64,000 bases of DNA from Gottschalkia acidurici 9a (lineage in GTDB: Bacteria; Bacillota; Clostridia; Tissierellales; Gottschalkiaceae), in the NCBI RefSeq assembly GCF_000299355.1, contig NC_018664.1, positions 1,658,380-1,722,379 on the forward strand, read 5' to 3'. The notes beneath the pieces are model-generated. The model worked only from the letters and a program-made list of their open reading frames with translations. It was not told the DNA's origin and searched no databases. Positions 56,233 through 64,000 of the stretch are shown one piece after another (the stretch's first letter is position 1; each line of letters begins with the position of its first letter). Both the position numbers and the translations under genes were made by a program.

Positions 56233-57232
56233 TTTGTTCCCTCCCAAAAGCGATATTTTCTTCTATCTTTTCTATTACCCCGTTCTCTACAAATAGTTTA
56301 GCTTGTTTAATAGCGTTTTTAATGGCAATATCATTAGAACTTCCATGGGCTTTTATAACTGCACCTTTAACACCAAGCAGTGGCGCCCCACCATATTCTG
56401 AATAATCTAGTTGCTTTTTAAATTTTTTAAGTCCTGGTTTTAATATTAACGCTCCTATTTTACTCATTGTAGATTCCATGAAAGTATCTTTAAGCATAGA
56501 AAATATAGAAAGTCCAAGTCCTTCTGTAAGTTTTAAAATAATATTCCCAACAAATCCGTCACATACTAATACATCTATATCACCATTCGGTATATCTCTA
56601 CCTTCAGTGTTTCCGCAGAAGTTTATACCTTCAGTGTTCTCTAATATCTCATAAGTTTCTTTTACAAGATCATTTCCTTTTCCTTTTTCAGCACCTATAT
56701 TTACTAAACCTACTTTAGGTTTTTTTCTATTTAATATTTTTTCACTATATATTGAACCCATTATTGCGAACTGTTGTAAATATTTAGGTTTTGAGTCCGC
56801 ATTAGCCCCTACATCTAATAAAAGTGATACTCCCTTTTTAGTAGGATAAACAGTAGCAAGTGCTGGTCTTTCTATTCCTTTTATTCTTTTTACCAAAAGA
56901 AGTCCACCACTTAAAAGTGCTCCTGTATTTCCTGATGAGATAAAAGCATCTACTTTTTTTTCTTTAAGTAGGTTAAGTCCTACTACCATTGAAGAGTCTT
57001 TTTTCTTTCTTATTGCCATAGCAGGTTCATCTTCATTTGTAATAATTTCATCAGCATTTACTATTTCAATGTTTTTAACATCATATTTATATTTATTTAA
57101 CTGTTCTTTAATTAAGCTTTCTTTTCCTACAAGAACTATTTTTACTCCTAGTTCATTTATAGCATCTATGCTTCCTTTTACTGTAACTTTTAATCCTTCG
57201 TCGCCACCCATAGCATCGACTGCTATTATCAT
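56225..57232 (-). CDS. plsX: Phosphate acyltransferase PlsX
   Basis: A 335-residue PlsX that makes acyl-phosphate from acyl-ACP for phospholipid synthesis. Start MIIAVDAMGGDEGLKVTVKG, middle FISSGNTGALLSGGLLLVKRIKGIERPAL and C-terminal SEYGGAPLLGVKGAVIKAHGSS are diagnostic. It follows fapR by 27 bp. Confidence 0.97.
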   Translation of the reverse strand: MIIAVDAMGGDEGLKVTVKGSIDAINELGVKIVLVGKESLIKEQLNKYKYDVKNIEIVNADEIITNEDEPAMAIRKKKDSSMVVGLNLLKEKKVDAFISSGNTGALLSGGLLLVKRIKGIERPALATVYPTKKGVSLLLDVGANADSKPKYLQQFAIMGSIYSEKILNRKKPKVGLVNIGAEKGKGNDLVKETYEILENTEGINFCGNTEGRDIPNGDIDVLVCDGFVGNIILKLTEGLGLSIFSMLKDTFMESTMSKIGALILKPGLKKFKKQLDYSEYGGAPLLGVKGAVIKAHGSSNDIAIKNAIKQAKLFVENGVIEKIEENIAFGREQNE

Positions 57233-57259
57233 TCTTAACTCTCTCCTTTAAGCCCAAAA

Positions 57260-57820
57260 CTAGTCTGTAGAAACTAATATGAATTTACCTCTAAACACTT
57301 GTTTTTCACCTACATAGGTAAATACATGAACAAAGTATTTATTTCCCCTTTCTCTAACTACCTCAGCTTTTGCTATAAGCTTTTCCCCTGGCATAACTGG
57401 ACTTTTATATTTTATATTTGCAACTCCTGTTAATACCACGTCTGCATCTATAACCGCTAAAGCTAAGGATTCTGCTTGAGCAAATATATTCTGACCTCTT
57501 ATAAAGTTAGTCTTCTTAAAGGTCATACTTTCATTAGTTTCTAATATAGATATGCCGCTTTTCCCTAGAATTATGTCTACTAGTTCCCCTACGATCTCAG
57601 TCTCACCTATTGTTCTTACTTTAGAGTAATTTCCTTCAGCTACATTCTTTATGCGCTCTCTCAGCTCTGGTATTCTAAGCTCTAATCTATCTAATCTTAT
57701 CGTTTGTATGCTAACATTAAACATATTCATTAACTCTTCATCAGTTAAAAATGGGTCGTTCTTAAGCTTATCTATTAATTTTTTCTGTCGCTCTTTTTTA
57801 TTGAGTCTTTTGTTTGCCAT
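57260..57820 (-). CDS. fapR: Fatty acid biosynthesis repressor FapR
   Basis: A 186-residue regulator. The N-terminal DeoR-like helix-turn-helix ([24 protein letters not shown]) is joined to a hot-dog fold domain that binds malonyl-CoA ([30 protein letters not shown]). It represses lipid genes until malonyl-CoA accumulates. A perfect FapR-type palindrome lies in its own promoter, indicating autoregulation of the whole plsX-fab operon. Confidence 0.95.
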   Translation of the reverse strand: MANKRLNKKERQKKLIDKLKNDPFLTDEELMNMFNVSIQTIRLDRLELRIPELRERIKNVAEGNYSKVRTIGETEIVGELVDIILGKSGISILETNESMTFKKTNFIRGQNIFAQAESLALAVIDADVVLTGVANIKYKSPVMPGEKLIAKAEVVRERGNKYFVHVFTYVGEKQVFRGKFILVSTD

Positions 57821-57847
57821 TTTTTCACCTCAAGCTAATTCTTGTGT

Positions 57848-57864
57848 TTAGTACCTGATACTAA
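57848..57864. promoter_or_regulatory. FapR operator
   Basis: TTAGTACCTGATACTAA, a 17-bp palindrome matching the known FapR box as I recall it. It begins five bases downstream of the fapR -10 box, where bound repressor would block transcription initiation. Confidence 0.88.
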
Positions 57865-57869
57865 TATTA

Positions 57870-57898
57870 AGTATATAGTACAGATATCAAAAAATCAA
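57870..57898 (-). promoter_or_regulatory. fapR-plsX-fab operon promoter
   Basis: TTGATT as -35, a 17-base spacer and TATACT as -10 on the minus strand. The transcript would start inside the FapR operator. Confidence 0.75.
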
Positions 57899-57924
57899 GA
57901 AAAAATGATTCTTTAAAAAGTAAA

Positions 57925-57950
57925 AAAGATAGTGAAAATTCACTATCTTT
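57925..57950 (-). terminator. Terminator after rpmF
   Basis: AAAGATAGTGAA, AA and TTCACTATCTTT form a 12-bp stem just past the rpmF stop, followed on the minus strand by TTTACTTTTT. It ends the yceD-rpmF unit before the fapR promoter. Confidence 0.85.
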
Positions 57951-58130
57951 TTATTCTACTGATACTACTTCTCTGTTTTTATAGTAACCACAAGAACCAC
58001 ATACTCTGTGCGGTAATTTTGTCTCATGACATTGTGGACACTCAACTATAGTTGCCTTAGTTAAAACTTGAGCAGAAGCTCTTCTTTTATCTCTCTTTGA
58101 TTTAGATATTTTACGCTTTGGTACTGCCAT
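57951..58130 (-). CDS. rpmF: Ribosomal protein L32
   Basis: A 59-residue L32, starting [20 protein letters not shown]. The zinc-binding ribbon is complete: CPQC, then [13 protein letters not shown]. It lies 18 bp after yceD, a pairing conserved across bacteria. Confidence 0.97.
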   Translation of the reverse strand: MAVPKRKISKSKRDKRRASAQVLTKATIVECPQCHETKLPHRVCGSCGYYKNREVVSVE

Positions 58131-58148
58131 TTATAAACACCTCCTTAA

Positions 58149-58667
58149 TTAATCAAACAAGTCTTTCAGTTTCGCTAGACGAGGATCAATATCTTCCTTA
58201 GTACAGTCACATTGTCCTGCATTTAAATCTTTTCCGCATTTATCGCATAGACCTTTACAATCTTGTTTGCAAAGAGACTTCATAGGTAAAGATAACAGTA
58301 TAGAAGATATTATATTATCCTCTATCTCTAATTCTTCACCATCATAGTAAATTATGATCTCATCATCATCTTCTTCAATTGGTTGATTTGATTTTTTCAT
58401 AATCTTTCCCGATATAACTGTTTCTATCTTTTCTGAAAACTCAGTTAGACATCTAGCACAGTCTTCAATATATTCATATGCTAATTTAGCATCTAAATAT
58501 ATACCATCTTCTGTATAATACATATTTCCGGTTATGCTAACTGGCTCTTTCAACTTTATATTACGTTGATTAGTAATATTTTCATTAAATACATTGATGT
58601 CTAATTTTTCTTCAAGTTCAAGTTTATAAACAGTTCCCTCGAAAAGTTGTGACAAATCAAGCTTCAT
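58149..58667 (-). CDS. yceD: YceD/DUF177 family protein
   Basis: A 172-residue DUF177 protein. A CARCLTEF motif occurs mid-protein and a Cys-rich end (CKQDCKGLCDKCGKDLNAGQ followed by CDC) probably binds zinc. The family is linked to 23S rRNA/50S biogenesis and is co-transcribed with rpmF. Confidence 0.92.
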   Translation of the reverse strand: MKLDLSQLFEGTVYKLELEEKLDINVFNENITNQRNIKLKEPVSITGNMYYTEDGIYLDAKLAYEYIEDCARCLTEFSEKIETVISGKIMKKSNQPIEEDDDEIIIYYDGEELEIEDNIISSILLSLPMKSLCKQDCKGLCDKCGKDLNAGQCDCTKEDIDPRLAKLKDLFD

Positions 58668-58762
58668 GTTGACTCACCTCTTAATCTTTGCCAATTTTCA
58701 TTATATAAAGGTGCAGCCACTTTGTCAAGAATTAATCTTTACATGAAGCTACACTATTTATA

Positions 58763-59947
58763 TTAATTTTTTGTATCTCTAGCTATCATTAATTCCTCAT
58801 TTGTAGGAACTATAACTACCTTAACTTTAGAATTTGGAGTACTTATTATAGTTTCTTTCCCTCTAACATTATTTGCTTCTTGGTCGATTTCTACTCCTAA
58901 GAATTCTAATCCTTTACATATTTCTGATCTAGTTAATCCAGCATTTTCTCCTAGCCCAGCTGTAAATACTATTACATCTACTCCACCCATTAGTGCCGCA
59001 TATGAACCTATATATTTTTTAGCTCTGTTGTGGAATACATCTAATGCTAATTGTGCTTTTTCATTTCCAGCTTCAGCTGCATCTTCTATATCTCTAAAGT
59101 CACTGCTTATTCCCGAAATTCCTAAAACTCCTGACTTTTTGTTTATTAAATCATTAGCTTCAGCTGTACTTAATCCTTCTTTCTCCATTACATAAAGAAT
59201 GGCAGCTGGATCTATATCTCCAGTTCTAGTTCCCATTGCTAATCCTTCTAATGGAGTGAATCCCATACTAGTGTCTAAGCATTTTCCGTCTTTAATAGCT
59301 GATATACTTGAACCATTTCCTAAGTGACAAGTAATTAATTTTATATCTTTTAAATCTACGTCTAACATTTCTGCAACTCTGTTAGATACATAGTAGTGTG
59401 AAGTTCCGTGGAATCCATATCTTCTTATACCGTATTTTTCATATAATTCATATGGTAAAGCATATATATATGATGATTCTGGCATTGTTTGATGGAACGC
59501 TGTATCAAATACTGCAACCATAGGTACATTTGGCATTATATCTTGGCACGCTTCTATTCCCATTATATTTGGTGGGTTATGTAGCGGCGCTAAGTCTGCA
59601 CACTCTTTTAACCCTTTCATAACTTCATCATTAATTAAAACTGATTTAGAGAATTTCTCTCCACCATGAACAACTCTATGACCTACCGCATCAATTTCAT
59701 CCATTGAAGAAATTGATCCATGTTCTTTATCTATTAATGCATTTATTATTATCTCTAAAGCTACTTTATGATCACTCATTGGTTGTTCAAAGATAACCTT
59801 TTCCTTTCCAGCCGGCTCATGTTTTATTCTTGAACCCTCTATCCCTATTCTTTCAGCTAATCCTATAGCTAAAACTGATTCATTACTCATGTCTAATAAT
59901 TGATACTTTAAAGATGAACTTCCACAGTTGATGACTAATATGTTCAT
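58763..59947 (-). CDS. ackA: Acetate kinase
   Basis: A 394-residue acetate kinase that converts acetyl phosphate and ADP to acetate and ATP. Motifs: [15 protein letters not shown] at the start, [35 protein letters not shown] and [28 protein letters not shown]. No pta gene is adjacent. It is the main ATP-forming step of acidogenic metabolism, consistent with an anaerobe. Confidence 0.98.
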   Translation of the reverse strand: MNILVINCGSSSLKYQLLDMSNESVLAIGLAERIGIEGSRIKHEPAGKEKVIFEQPMSDHKVALEIIINALIDKEHGSISSMDEIDAVGHRVVHGGEKFSKSVLINDEVMKGLKECADLAPLHNPPNIMGIEACQDIMPNVPMVAVFDTAFHQTMPESSYIYALPYELYEKYGIRRYGFHGTSHYYVSNRVAEMLDVDLKDIKLITCHLGNGSSISAIKDGKCLDTSMGFTPLEGLAMGTRTGDIDPAAILYVMEKEGLSTAEANDLINKKSGVLGISGISSDFRDIEDAAEAGNEKAQLALDVFHNRAKKYIGSYAALMGGVDVIVFTAGLGENAGLTRSEICKGLEFLGVEIDQEANNVRGKETIISTPNSKVKVVIVPTNEELMIARDTKN

Positions 59948-60760
59948 TTAATATTCCCTCCATGTGTATACTTTATACTTTATTCTATATACTCATATTA
60001 TTACAATCAGACAAAAAAATCAACAATTATAAAGAACTTTAATAATATTATTAGTTTTTGTAGATTTTTGTAAAAAAGCACCTTGCTTTTTATGTAAGAA
60101 TATCCTCTTTAGTATAGTGTATGTGTTTTTTAACTTGTTTTTAATTACCTATTATATTAATAAATATATGTTGTTCCTAAGTAAAGTCTATTGTTTTAAA
60201 TGTGAGTTTAGAAATGATTATAACACTTCTATTCTATCATATTAAAAACATTGTTGATATAAAGTTGAAAATTTTTTCTATAAAGTCTTTTTATTATACA
60301 AATTAATCTACTTAATCCAAGGTGAACTCATAAAATTCATTAAATACTTTTTTATTAAAGATTTGTAACGTCTAAAATAAATCTATTAAATTAAATTAAC
60401 TATACCCATCTCTTTATATCTATTATCTATCACTTTATAAGTCTAAACTTTTTTTAGTCATATAATACACTCCGCTACACATTAATTTACCCTATTGGTT
60501 GATACTTTATCTAATTATTTTTATATGCAGTAGAGTTTCTATAAATTTTGTTAATTTAACTAGATTGTATAGCTTATTCAAACATGTTGTATATTGTTTC
60601 TTTAACATAAATGTAGCTTTATATTTTTCTATATTGGTATCATTAAATTTATTCTTAATGCCTACTAACATAATTAATATAGCTTTATTAAGCCTCATTG
60701 CATATATTTGTTATTCTATTACTACCATATTATTATTTATATATTTATGGTATTTTTATT
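59948..60760. other. AT-rich gap upstream of ackA
   Basis: About 800 bp. Apart from the ackA promoter at its left end I see no supported gene. Two overlapping short open frames near 60500-60790 are hydrophobic or low complexity, have no ribosome binding site and arise from A/T bias. Confidence 0.6.
59986..60014 (-). promoter_or_regulatory. ackA promoter
   Basis: TTGTCT as -35, a 17-base spacer and TATATA as -10, about 40 bases before the ackA ATG, with GGAGGG as ribosome binding site. Confidence 0.65.
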
Positions 60761-61413
60761 TTACCTTGTCCTATTTAACTTATGTCTAAGTATATGTGTT
60801 TCTAGATCTGCGAGTCTTACTGGTATAGGTAGTTTACTTTCTCTATTTATTAGGCTCATTGCTATTTTATAACTAGTATCTAAATCTATGTAGTTATCAC
60901 TGGATACAAATATAGGCTTAACATCCTTCAGTGTTCTCACAGCTCTTCCATAAACTTCTCCTCCTATTATTATATCGTTAAATGCTCCTTTTTCATTTAC
61001 AGGCATATCAAATTCTTTTCCCTTAATTTTTAAATAACTCTTAGCTATACCTATTGTTGGTTTATTTAGAAAGAATGATGCATGAGTTGCTATACCCATA
61101 TGGTTATAGTGCAAGTATCCGTTTCCATCAAACAGAAATACGTCTGGACATATAGTTAATTTTTTAGCTGATTCTATAATTAAAGGCATTTCTCTAAAAC
61201 TTCGTTTGTTTTATAGTCTATAACTACGATACTACATACCCCATATGACTTTTCATCCTCATCCCAATATGCTAAATCTACTCCAGCACATATGTTTATA
61301 TCTTCTAATCTAACATTTTTATTTAAGTTAATCTTTTCTTTTAAGCTAGTCTGCACTTTTAAAAGTTCTTCTTCTGTTTTTAGGTTGAAATCATGAATAT
61401 AATTTACTTTCAA
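60761..61413 (-). pseudogene. nfi: Endonuclease V, broken by an internal deletion
   Basis: The likely start is the TTG at 61413, seven bases after GGAGGGAG. The N-terminal half (INICAGVDLAYWDEDEKSY) has the first catalytic Asp. The C-terminal half in another frame starts at REMPLIIESAKKL and contains FLFDGNGYLHYNHMGIATHA and PTIGIAKSYLKIKG. The roughly 20-residue segment normally between them (the PYIPG loop before FRE) is missing, and the frame shifts at TTTAGAGAA. The gene once cut DNA at deoxyinosine. It is not expected to work now. Confidence 0.88.
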
Positions 61414-61459
61414 GTAATATCTCCCTCCTATATCATATCTTCTATAATTATTTTTCTGC

Positions 61460-61695
61460 CTAATCCTCTTCTTTCTCATCCTCTATCATTTGAACAAAAT
61501 AGTGCATACAGGTATCCCATACATCAGGCTCTGATAAAAAAGATTTGCTATCTATATTTAAACTAAATTTTTCTGCTTATTAAAAATCTTATGTTAAAAA
61601 TGCTTTTATTGATCGTACTACATCTTGTCCCACAAATTATATTCAAATGAAACATATCCATAATTAATGTTATTTACATTATCAATAAGATAGCT
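61460..61695 (-). pseudogene. Remnants of one or two small hypothetical genes
   Basis: Two minus-strand pieces without starts. The first reads SYLIDNVNNINYGYVSFEYN then LWDKM and a stop; one missing base would continue it as DVVRSIKAFLT. The second reads AEKFSLNIDSKSFLSEPDVW then DTCMHYFVQMIEDEKEED. The sequence character is like small immunity-type proteins. The second piece overlaps the nfi upstream region. Confidence 0.45.
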
Positions 61696-61871
61696 AACTA
61701 AAAATACTTACCTTATTAATACTCACCATTACTAAGTTTTCTTAAAGCTTCTTTAATGTATTTTTATCTTGATAACATAATGAATATAAATATAATTAAT
61801 CGTATTATTAAAATCATAATATCATTTCTACCTACTGTTTTTTCTTAAGTACCTAGTAATCATATTTATAC
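61696..61871. other. AT-rich gap with no gene
   Basis: Simple A/T-rich sequence with stops in all frames; no hairpin or promoter that I can support. Confidence 0.5.
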
Positions 61872-62153
61872 TTAATCCCACCAAATTTTCTGAATCATAG
61901 AATCCTCCGTATTCTCGATAGCTTCTTGTAGTGATAAAAAACCACCTCTTATTATAGGAAATCGATCCTTTTCAGTGACCGATTCATATAGTACATAATA
62001 ACACCCTACTTTTCTGTCATTGCGGATTTCCGTTAAATCTTCATAATCTCCACTTCCATACAAAGTGTGCCATTTAATAATTCTGATTTTACATTCAATA
62101 GAGTTGGTATATTTCCATGTTCCTTGCTTTATAACTTCTGCATTTTTAAACAT
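61872..62153 (-). CDS. Hypothetical small protein, possibly immunity-like
   Basis: A 93-residue soluble protein, FKNAEVIKQGTWKYTNSIEC at the start, then KIRIIKWHTLYGSGDYEDLTEI in the middle, ending GGFLSLQEAIENTEDSMIQKIWWD. I do not know a named family. The mix of Trp and acidic residues and the neighbourhood of other orphan small genes suggest a polymorphic-toxin immunity protein. The ATG at 62153 is nine bases from AGGTGGG. Confidence 0.6.
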   Translation of the reverse strand: MFKNAEVIKQGTWKYTNSIECKIRIIKWHTLYGSGDYEDLTEIRNDRKVGCYYVLYESVTEKDRFPIIRGGFLSLQEAIENTEDSMIQKIWWD

Positions 62154-62354
62154 AATCATGTACCCACCTTCTATAAATCATCACAATCTATTTCATTTAC
62201 ATCAAATACACCTATATCAACAAATTTTCACTTAAGTCGAATATTTAATTTGCAAGTAGTTTTCTTATATTTTTTGGCTTTATAATTGAATGTATAAAGA
62301 ATTTTATTGTATAAAATCTATGATACTGTAACTTCTTTTCATTTTTTTATAAAG

Positions 62355-62759
62355 TCAATTATATATTTTAGTTCCTTGATTTAATGGATCTTCTAGATAT
62401 ATACCCTTAGTTTTTAGCTTAAGCTTTACTTCTTGATGGTCTCCATAATTATTGTATGATCCCATATATAGATCTATTTCATATCCACTTTCATCCATCT
62501 TCGTTATCCTCCAGTCATATAACTCGTCATTAGGAATAATTTCTGGTGGATCAAAACTAAACGTTTCTATATCAGTAAATACTATTAGTCCATTCTCTAT
62601 ATTTTCATTATTATAAAAATCCCAAGCTCCACTACTACTTCGTATTCGTGATATTAAATTAAACTGTATTTTTACTTCTTTTTGTTGAGAATCTATAATA
62701 ATTGACTTTATAAATCTATCCCCTACATAAATAGTTTCTAAAAATTCTTCTAGATTCAA
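62355..62759 (-). CDS. Hypothetical protein resembling DUF6258
   Basis: A 134-residue protein. The start MNLEEFLETIYVGDRFIKSI, followed by IIDSQQKEVKIQFNLISRIR, is what I associate with DUF6258, a small-protein family often found near toxin systems. It begins at a TTG with GGAG about ten bases upstream. No membrane segment or signal peptide. The function is unknown; an immunity role is inferred only from context. Confidence 0.6.
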   Translation of the reverse strand: MNLEEFLETIYVGDRFIKSIIIDSQQKEVKIQFNLISRIRSSSGAWDFYNNENIENGLIVFTDIETFSFDPPEIIPNDELYDWRITKMDESGYEIDLYMGSYNNYGDHQEVKLKLKTKGIYLEDPLNQGTKIYN

Positions 62760-62782
62760 GGTTAATAAACTCCATTCTATTT

Positions 62783-63058
62783 TTAGTTGACCAAAAATAA
62801 TTTAGATATATAGGAACTTTCATTAAATATTAGCTCAAAACCAGTACAAATAGTGAGTCTAGTAAAAGTTATACTTCTTAACATGTCACAAATTGACATA
62901 TCAGACTCATATGGTAATTTTATGTGTTCAGCACTTCCTGTATAATTATCAATTATATCTAGAAATCCATAACTCTTTGCAGTTGCTGAGAACTCTTTTA
63001 TTATTTTATTTTTATCATTCCTAATTGCATCTACAAAATCATTCTTTAATGCACTGCA
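62783..63058 (-). pseudogene. Startless fragment of a hypothetical gene
   Basis: A 91-codon open frame preceded by an in-frame stop and without a start codon. It reads ALKNDFVDAIRNDKNKIIKE, later IIDNYTGSAEHIKLPYESDM and RLTICTGFELIFNESSYISK. This is clearly protein-like, so it is probably the C-terminal part of a gene that lost its beginning. The family is not recognised. Confidence 0.5.
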
Positions 63059-63110
63059 CTACTAACCCTTTATTTTATATGGGATCTTAATAGTTTTATG
63101 CATCCCCTTA

Positions 63111-63389
63111 CTACCATCCTGATGCTTTAAGCTTAAATAAAATAGCAATTATACTTATAATCAATAGCTTAGTTTTTAAATTTCCGTTCATAAACTCTAT
63201 TATTAAGGGAAAAAATCCATGAGTAATTGAATAAAGAGCAACAATCATAACTGGTGTTATCATAAGAGTAGATTTTGCAACTAGGTTCATATTGCTGTAC
63301 CATATTACATTTGTATAATATGCTATTAAAATAGATAAAGCAGTTGACAATAATAGGCTCGCTAAAACATATTTTGCGAAAGATCTCAT
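63111..63389 (-). CDS. Small membrane protein
   Basis: A 92-residue protein with three hydrophobic segments (about 6-26, 38-60 and 72-87). The start has a good GGGGG ribosome binding site. It is not recognised. Such proteins occur as immunity proteins or as small transport accessories; neither is shown here. Confidence 0.55.
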   Translation of the reverse strand: MRSFAKYVLASLLLSTALSILIAYYTNVIWYSNMNLVAKSTLMITPVMIVALYSITHGFFPLIIEFMNGNLKTKLLIISIIAILFKLKASGW

Positions 63390-63422
63390 TTGACTTCCCC
63401 CTAGTTTGATTAGTTATAATTA

Positions 63423-63545
63423 TTAATTTCTTTTTTTACTAATATTTTCTTTAGATTCTTGTGCCTTATTTTTAACCTTACTAGGTCTTTCTATCATCAT
63501 TGTTTTTATACAAAACGAAAGGCTATTAGTGGTATATATTTTCAT
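63423..63545 (-). CDS. Possible 40-residue basic peptide
   Basis: Open frame MKIYTTNSLSFCIKTMMIER continuing PSKVKNKAQESKENISKKRN, 33 bases upstream of the small membrane protein. The C-terminal half is Lys-rich and hydrophilic. The ribosome binding site is weak (GAGATTG). It may be a real small gene or the tail of a decayed one. Confidence 0.25.
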   Translation of the reverse strand: MKIYTTNSLSFCIKTMMIERPSKVKNKAQESKENISKKRN

Positions 63546-63841
63546 TGTCAATCTCTGTTTTGTTGATTTTTTATGTTACATTTAGAACATAATTTGGATT
63601 TAGTTTGATCAACTAAAGTTATTTATATTACTTAACTTATTTTAAAGGTAATATAATGGTTGTATATAAGCTCCATATTCTTTGATGTACTTAGTATTGA
63701 AGTTGGTACTAGTTATACCTTTATTTTACTATCAAAAGGATCTTCTTGTAAAACTTTTCCCTTTTATTCTCACAAAAATGACTGTCTCAGTTCTAAATTT
63801 TTACTCCATTTTGAGACAGTCACTTTTGAAATACATAGTAG
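63546..63841. other. Intergenic stretch with terminator only
   Basis: Apart from the terminator near 63800 and a very short coding-like piece (KVLQEDPFDSKIKV), I see no gene here. Confidence 0.5.
63775..63827 (-). terminator. Terminator after the right-edge gene
   Basis: TGACTGTCTCA and TGAGACAGTCA form an 11-bp stem, extended by flanking A/T pairs, around a 22-base loop. On the minus strand it ends in CAGTCATTTTTGTG. Confidence 0.8.
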
Positions 63842-64000
63842 TTAATTAAATTTCTTTTCCCATAAAACAAATTTATCCCATATATCCTCATTAAAAACCG
63901 ATTCATTATTTAAGTCATAGTAAACAACAAGCTCTTCCCATTTGTCATATTTAAAATTCTCTGGATATTTTCCAGTATTAATAAGTTCTATTAATAAACC
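63842..64000 (-). CDS. C-terminal part of a hypothetical protein, cut by window edge
   Basis: The last 52 codons of a gene entering from the right: GLLIELINTGKYPENFKYDK, then WEELVVYYDLNNESVFNEDI and WDKFVLWEKKFN. The style (Trp, acidic, small) fits the neighbouring immunity-like proteins. It ends just before a strong terminator. Family unknown. Confidence 0.65.
   Translation of the reverse strand, partial: GLLIELINTGKYPENFKYDKWEELVVYYDLNNESVFNEDIWDKFVLWEKKFN

Noticed and set aside
60507-60698. A 63-codon minus-strand frame
   Set aside because: No ribosome binding site and no recognisable motif; consistent with chance in A/T-rich DNA.
60499-60789. A 96-codon hydrophobic plus-strand frame
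   Set aside because: No ribosome binding site, overlaps an opposite frame and the nfi remnant, and its hydrophobic composition follows from T-rich sequence.
63775-63827. Inverted repeat as a possible insertion-sequence end or small transposable element
   Set aside because: It is placed just after a stop codon and followed by a T run in that gene's direction, so a terminator explains it.
63660-63845. A 61-codon plus-strand frame at the right end
   Set aside because: It runs through the terminator hairpin of the minus-strand gene and into that gene; it has no ribosome binding site.

Overview
The window is a stretch of chromosome from a low-GC (roughly 30% by eye), motile, Gram-positive anaerobe of the Clostridia. 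The gene order (ackA-yceD-rpmF-fapR-fab genes-rnc-smc-ftsY-ylxM-ffh-rpsP-khpA-rimM-trmD-rplS-ylqF-rnhB, then dprA-topA-hslVU and a complete fla/che block), the FapR/FabK-type lipid synthesis and the RNase HII signature point to the Peptostreptococcaceae or close relatives; I cannot fix the genus. Nearly everything is on the minus strand, so the window reads from right to left. No rRNA, tRNA, insertion sequence, CRISPR array or prophage was seen.

Right end (about 60.7-64 kb): an accessory, decaying region. It holds an endonuclease V gene (nfi) broken by a small deletion, remnants of short acidic proteins, two intact small hypothetical proteins that look like toxin-immunity proteins, a small membrane protein, and the tail of another gene at the edge.

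57.2-60 kb: acetate kinase, the YceD/L32 pair, then FapR with a perfect 17-bp palindromic FapR-type operator in its own promoter. FapR heads the fatty-acid operon plsX-fabH-fabK-fabD-fabG-acpP-fabF (51-57.2 kb), with a hairpin after acpP. 38.4-50.9 kb: RNase III, an Elp3-like radical SAM protein, SMC, the SRP pair FtsY/Ffh with YlxM, S16, KhpA, RimM, TrmD, L19 (behind an L19-type leader), the ribosome-assembly GTPase RbgA and RNase HII.

36.3-38.4 kb: a FliK-like gene and an FlhB-C-terminal-like gene, both interrupted by one-base differences in A/T runs. 34.1-35.3 kb is a gene-poor stretch with a coding remnant. A lone plus-strand small gene of the DUF3787 type and a cyclophilin lie beside it. 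28.8-34.1 kb: dprA, topA, hslV, hslU.

1-28.5 kb: one long flagellar/chemotaxis operon in transcription order flgB, flgC, fliE, F, G, H, I, J, motE-like, fliK, flgD, TIGR02530 protein, flgE, flbD, motA, motB, fliL, fliM, fliN/Y, cheY, fliO, P, Q, R, flhB, flhA, flhF, flhG, cheA, cheW, cheC, cheD, sigD, and a FapA-family (DUF342) gene cut by the window edge. It encodes rod, MS/C-ring, export gate and ATPase, hook, stator, adaptation proteins and the flagellar sigma factor.

The main surprise is a set of four apparent single-base homopolymer frameshifts (fliJ; two in the FliK-like gene; one in the FlhB-like gene), all in genes of flagellar export or hook-length control, while the other genes read through. 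They may be sequencing errors, motility decay, or slippage/phase-variation sites. A second oddity is an FlhG whose ATPase motifs are degenerate although its FlhF-activating N-terminus is kept.
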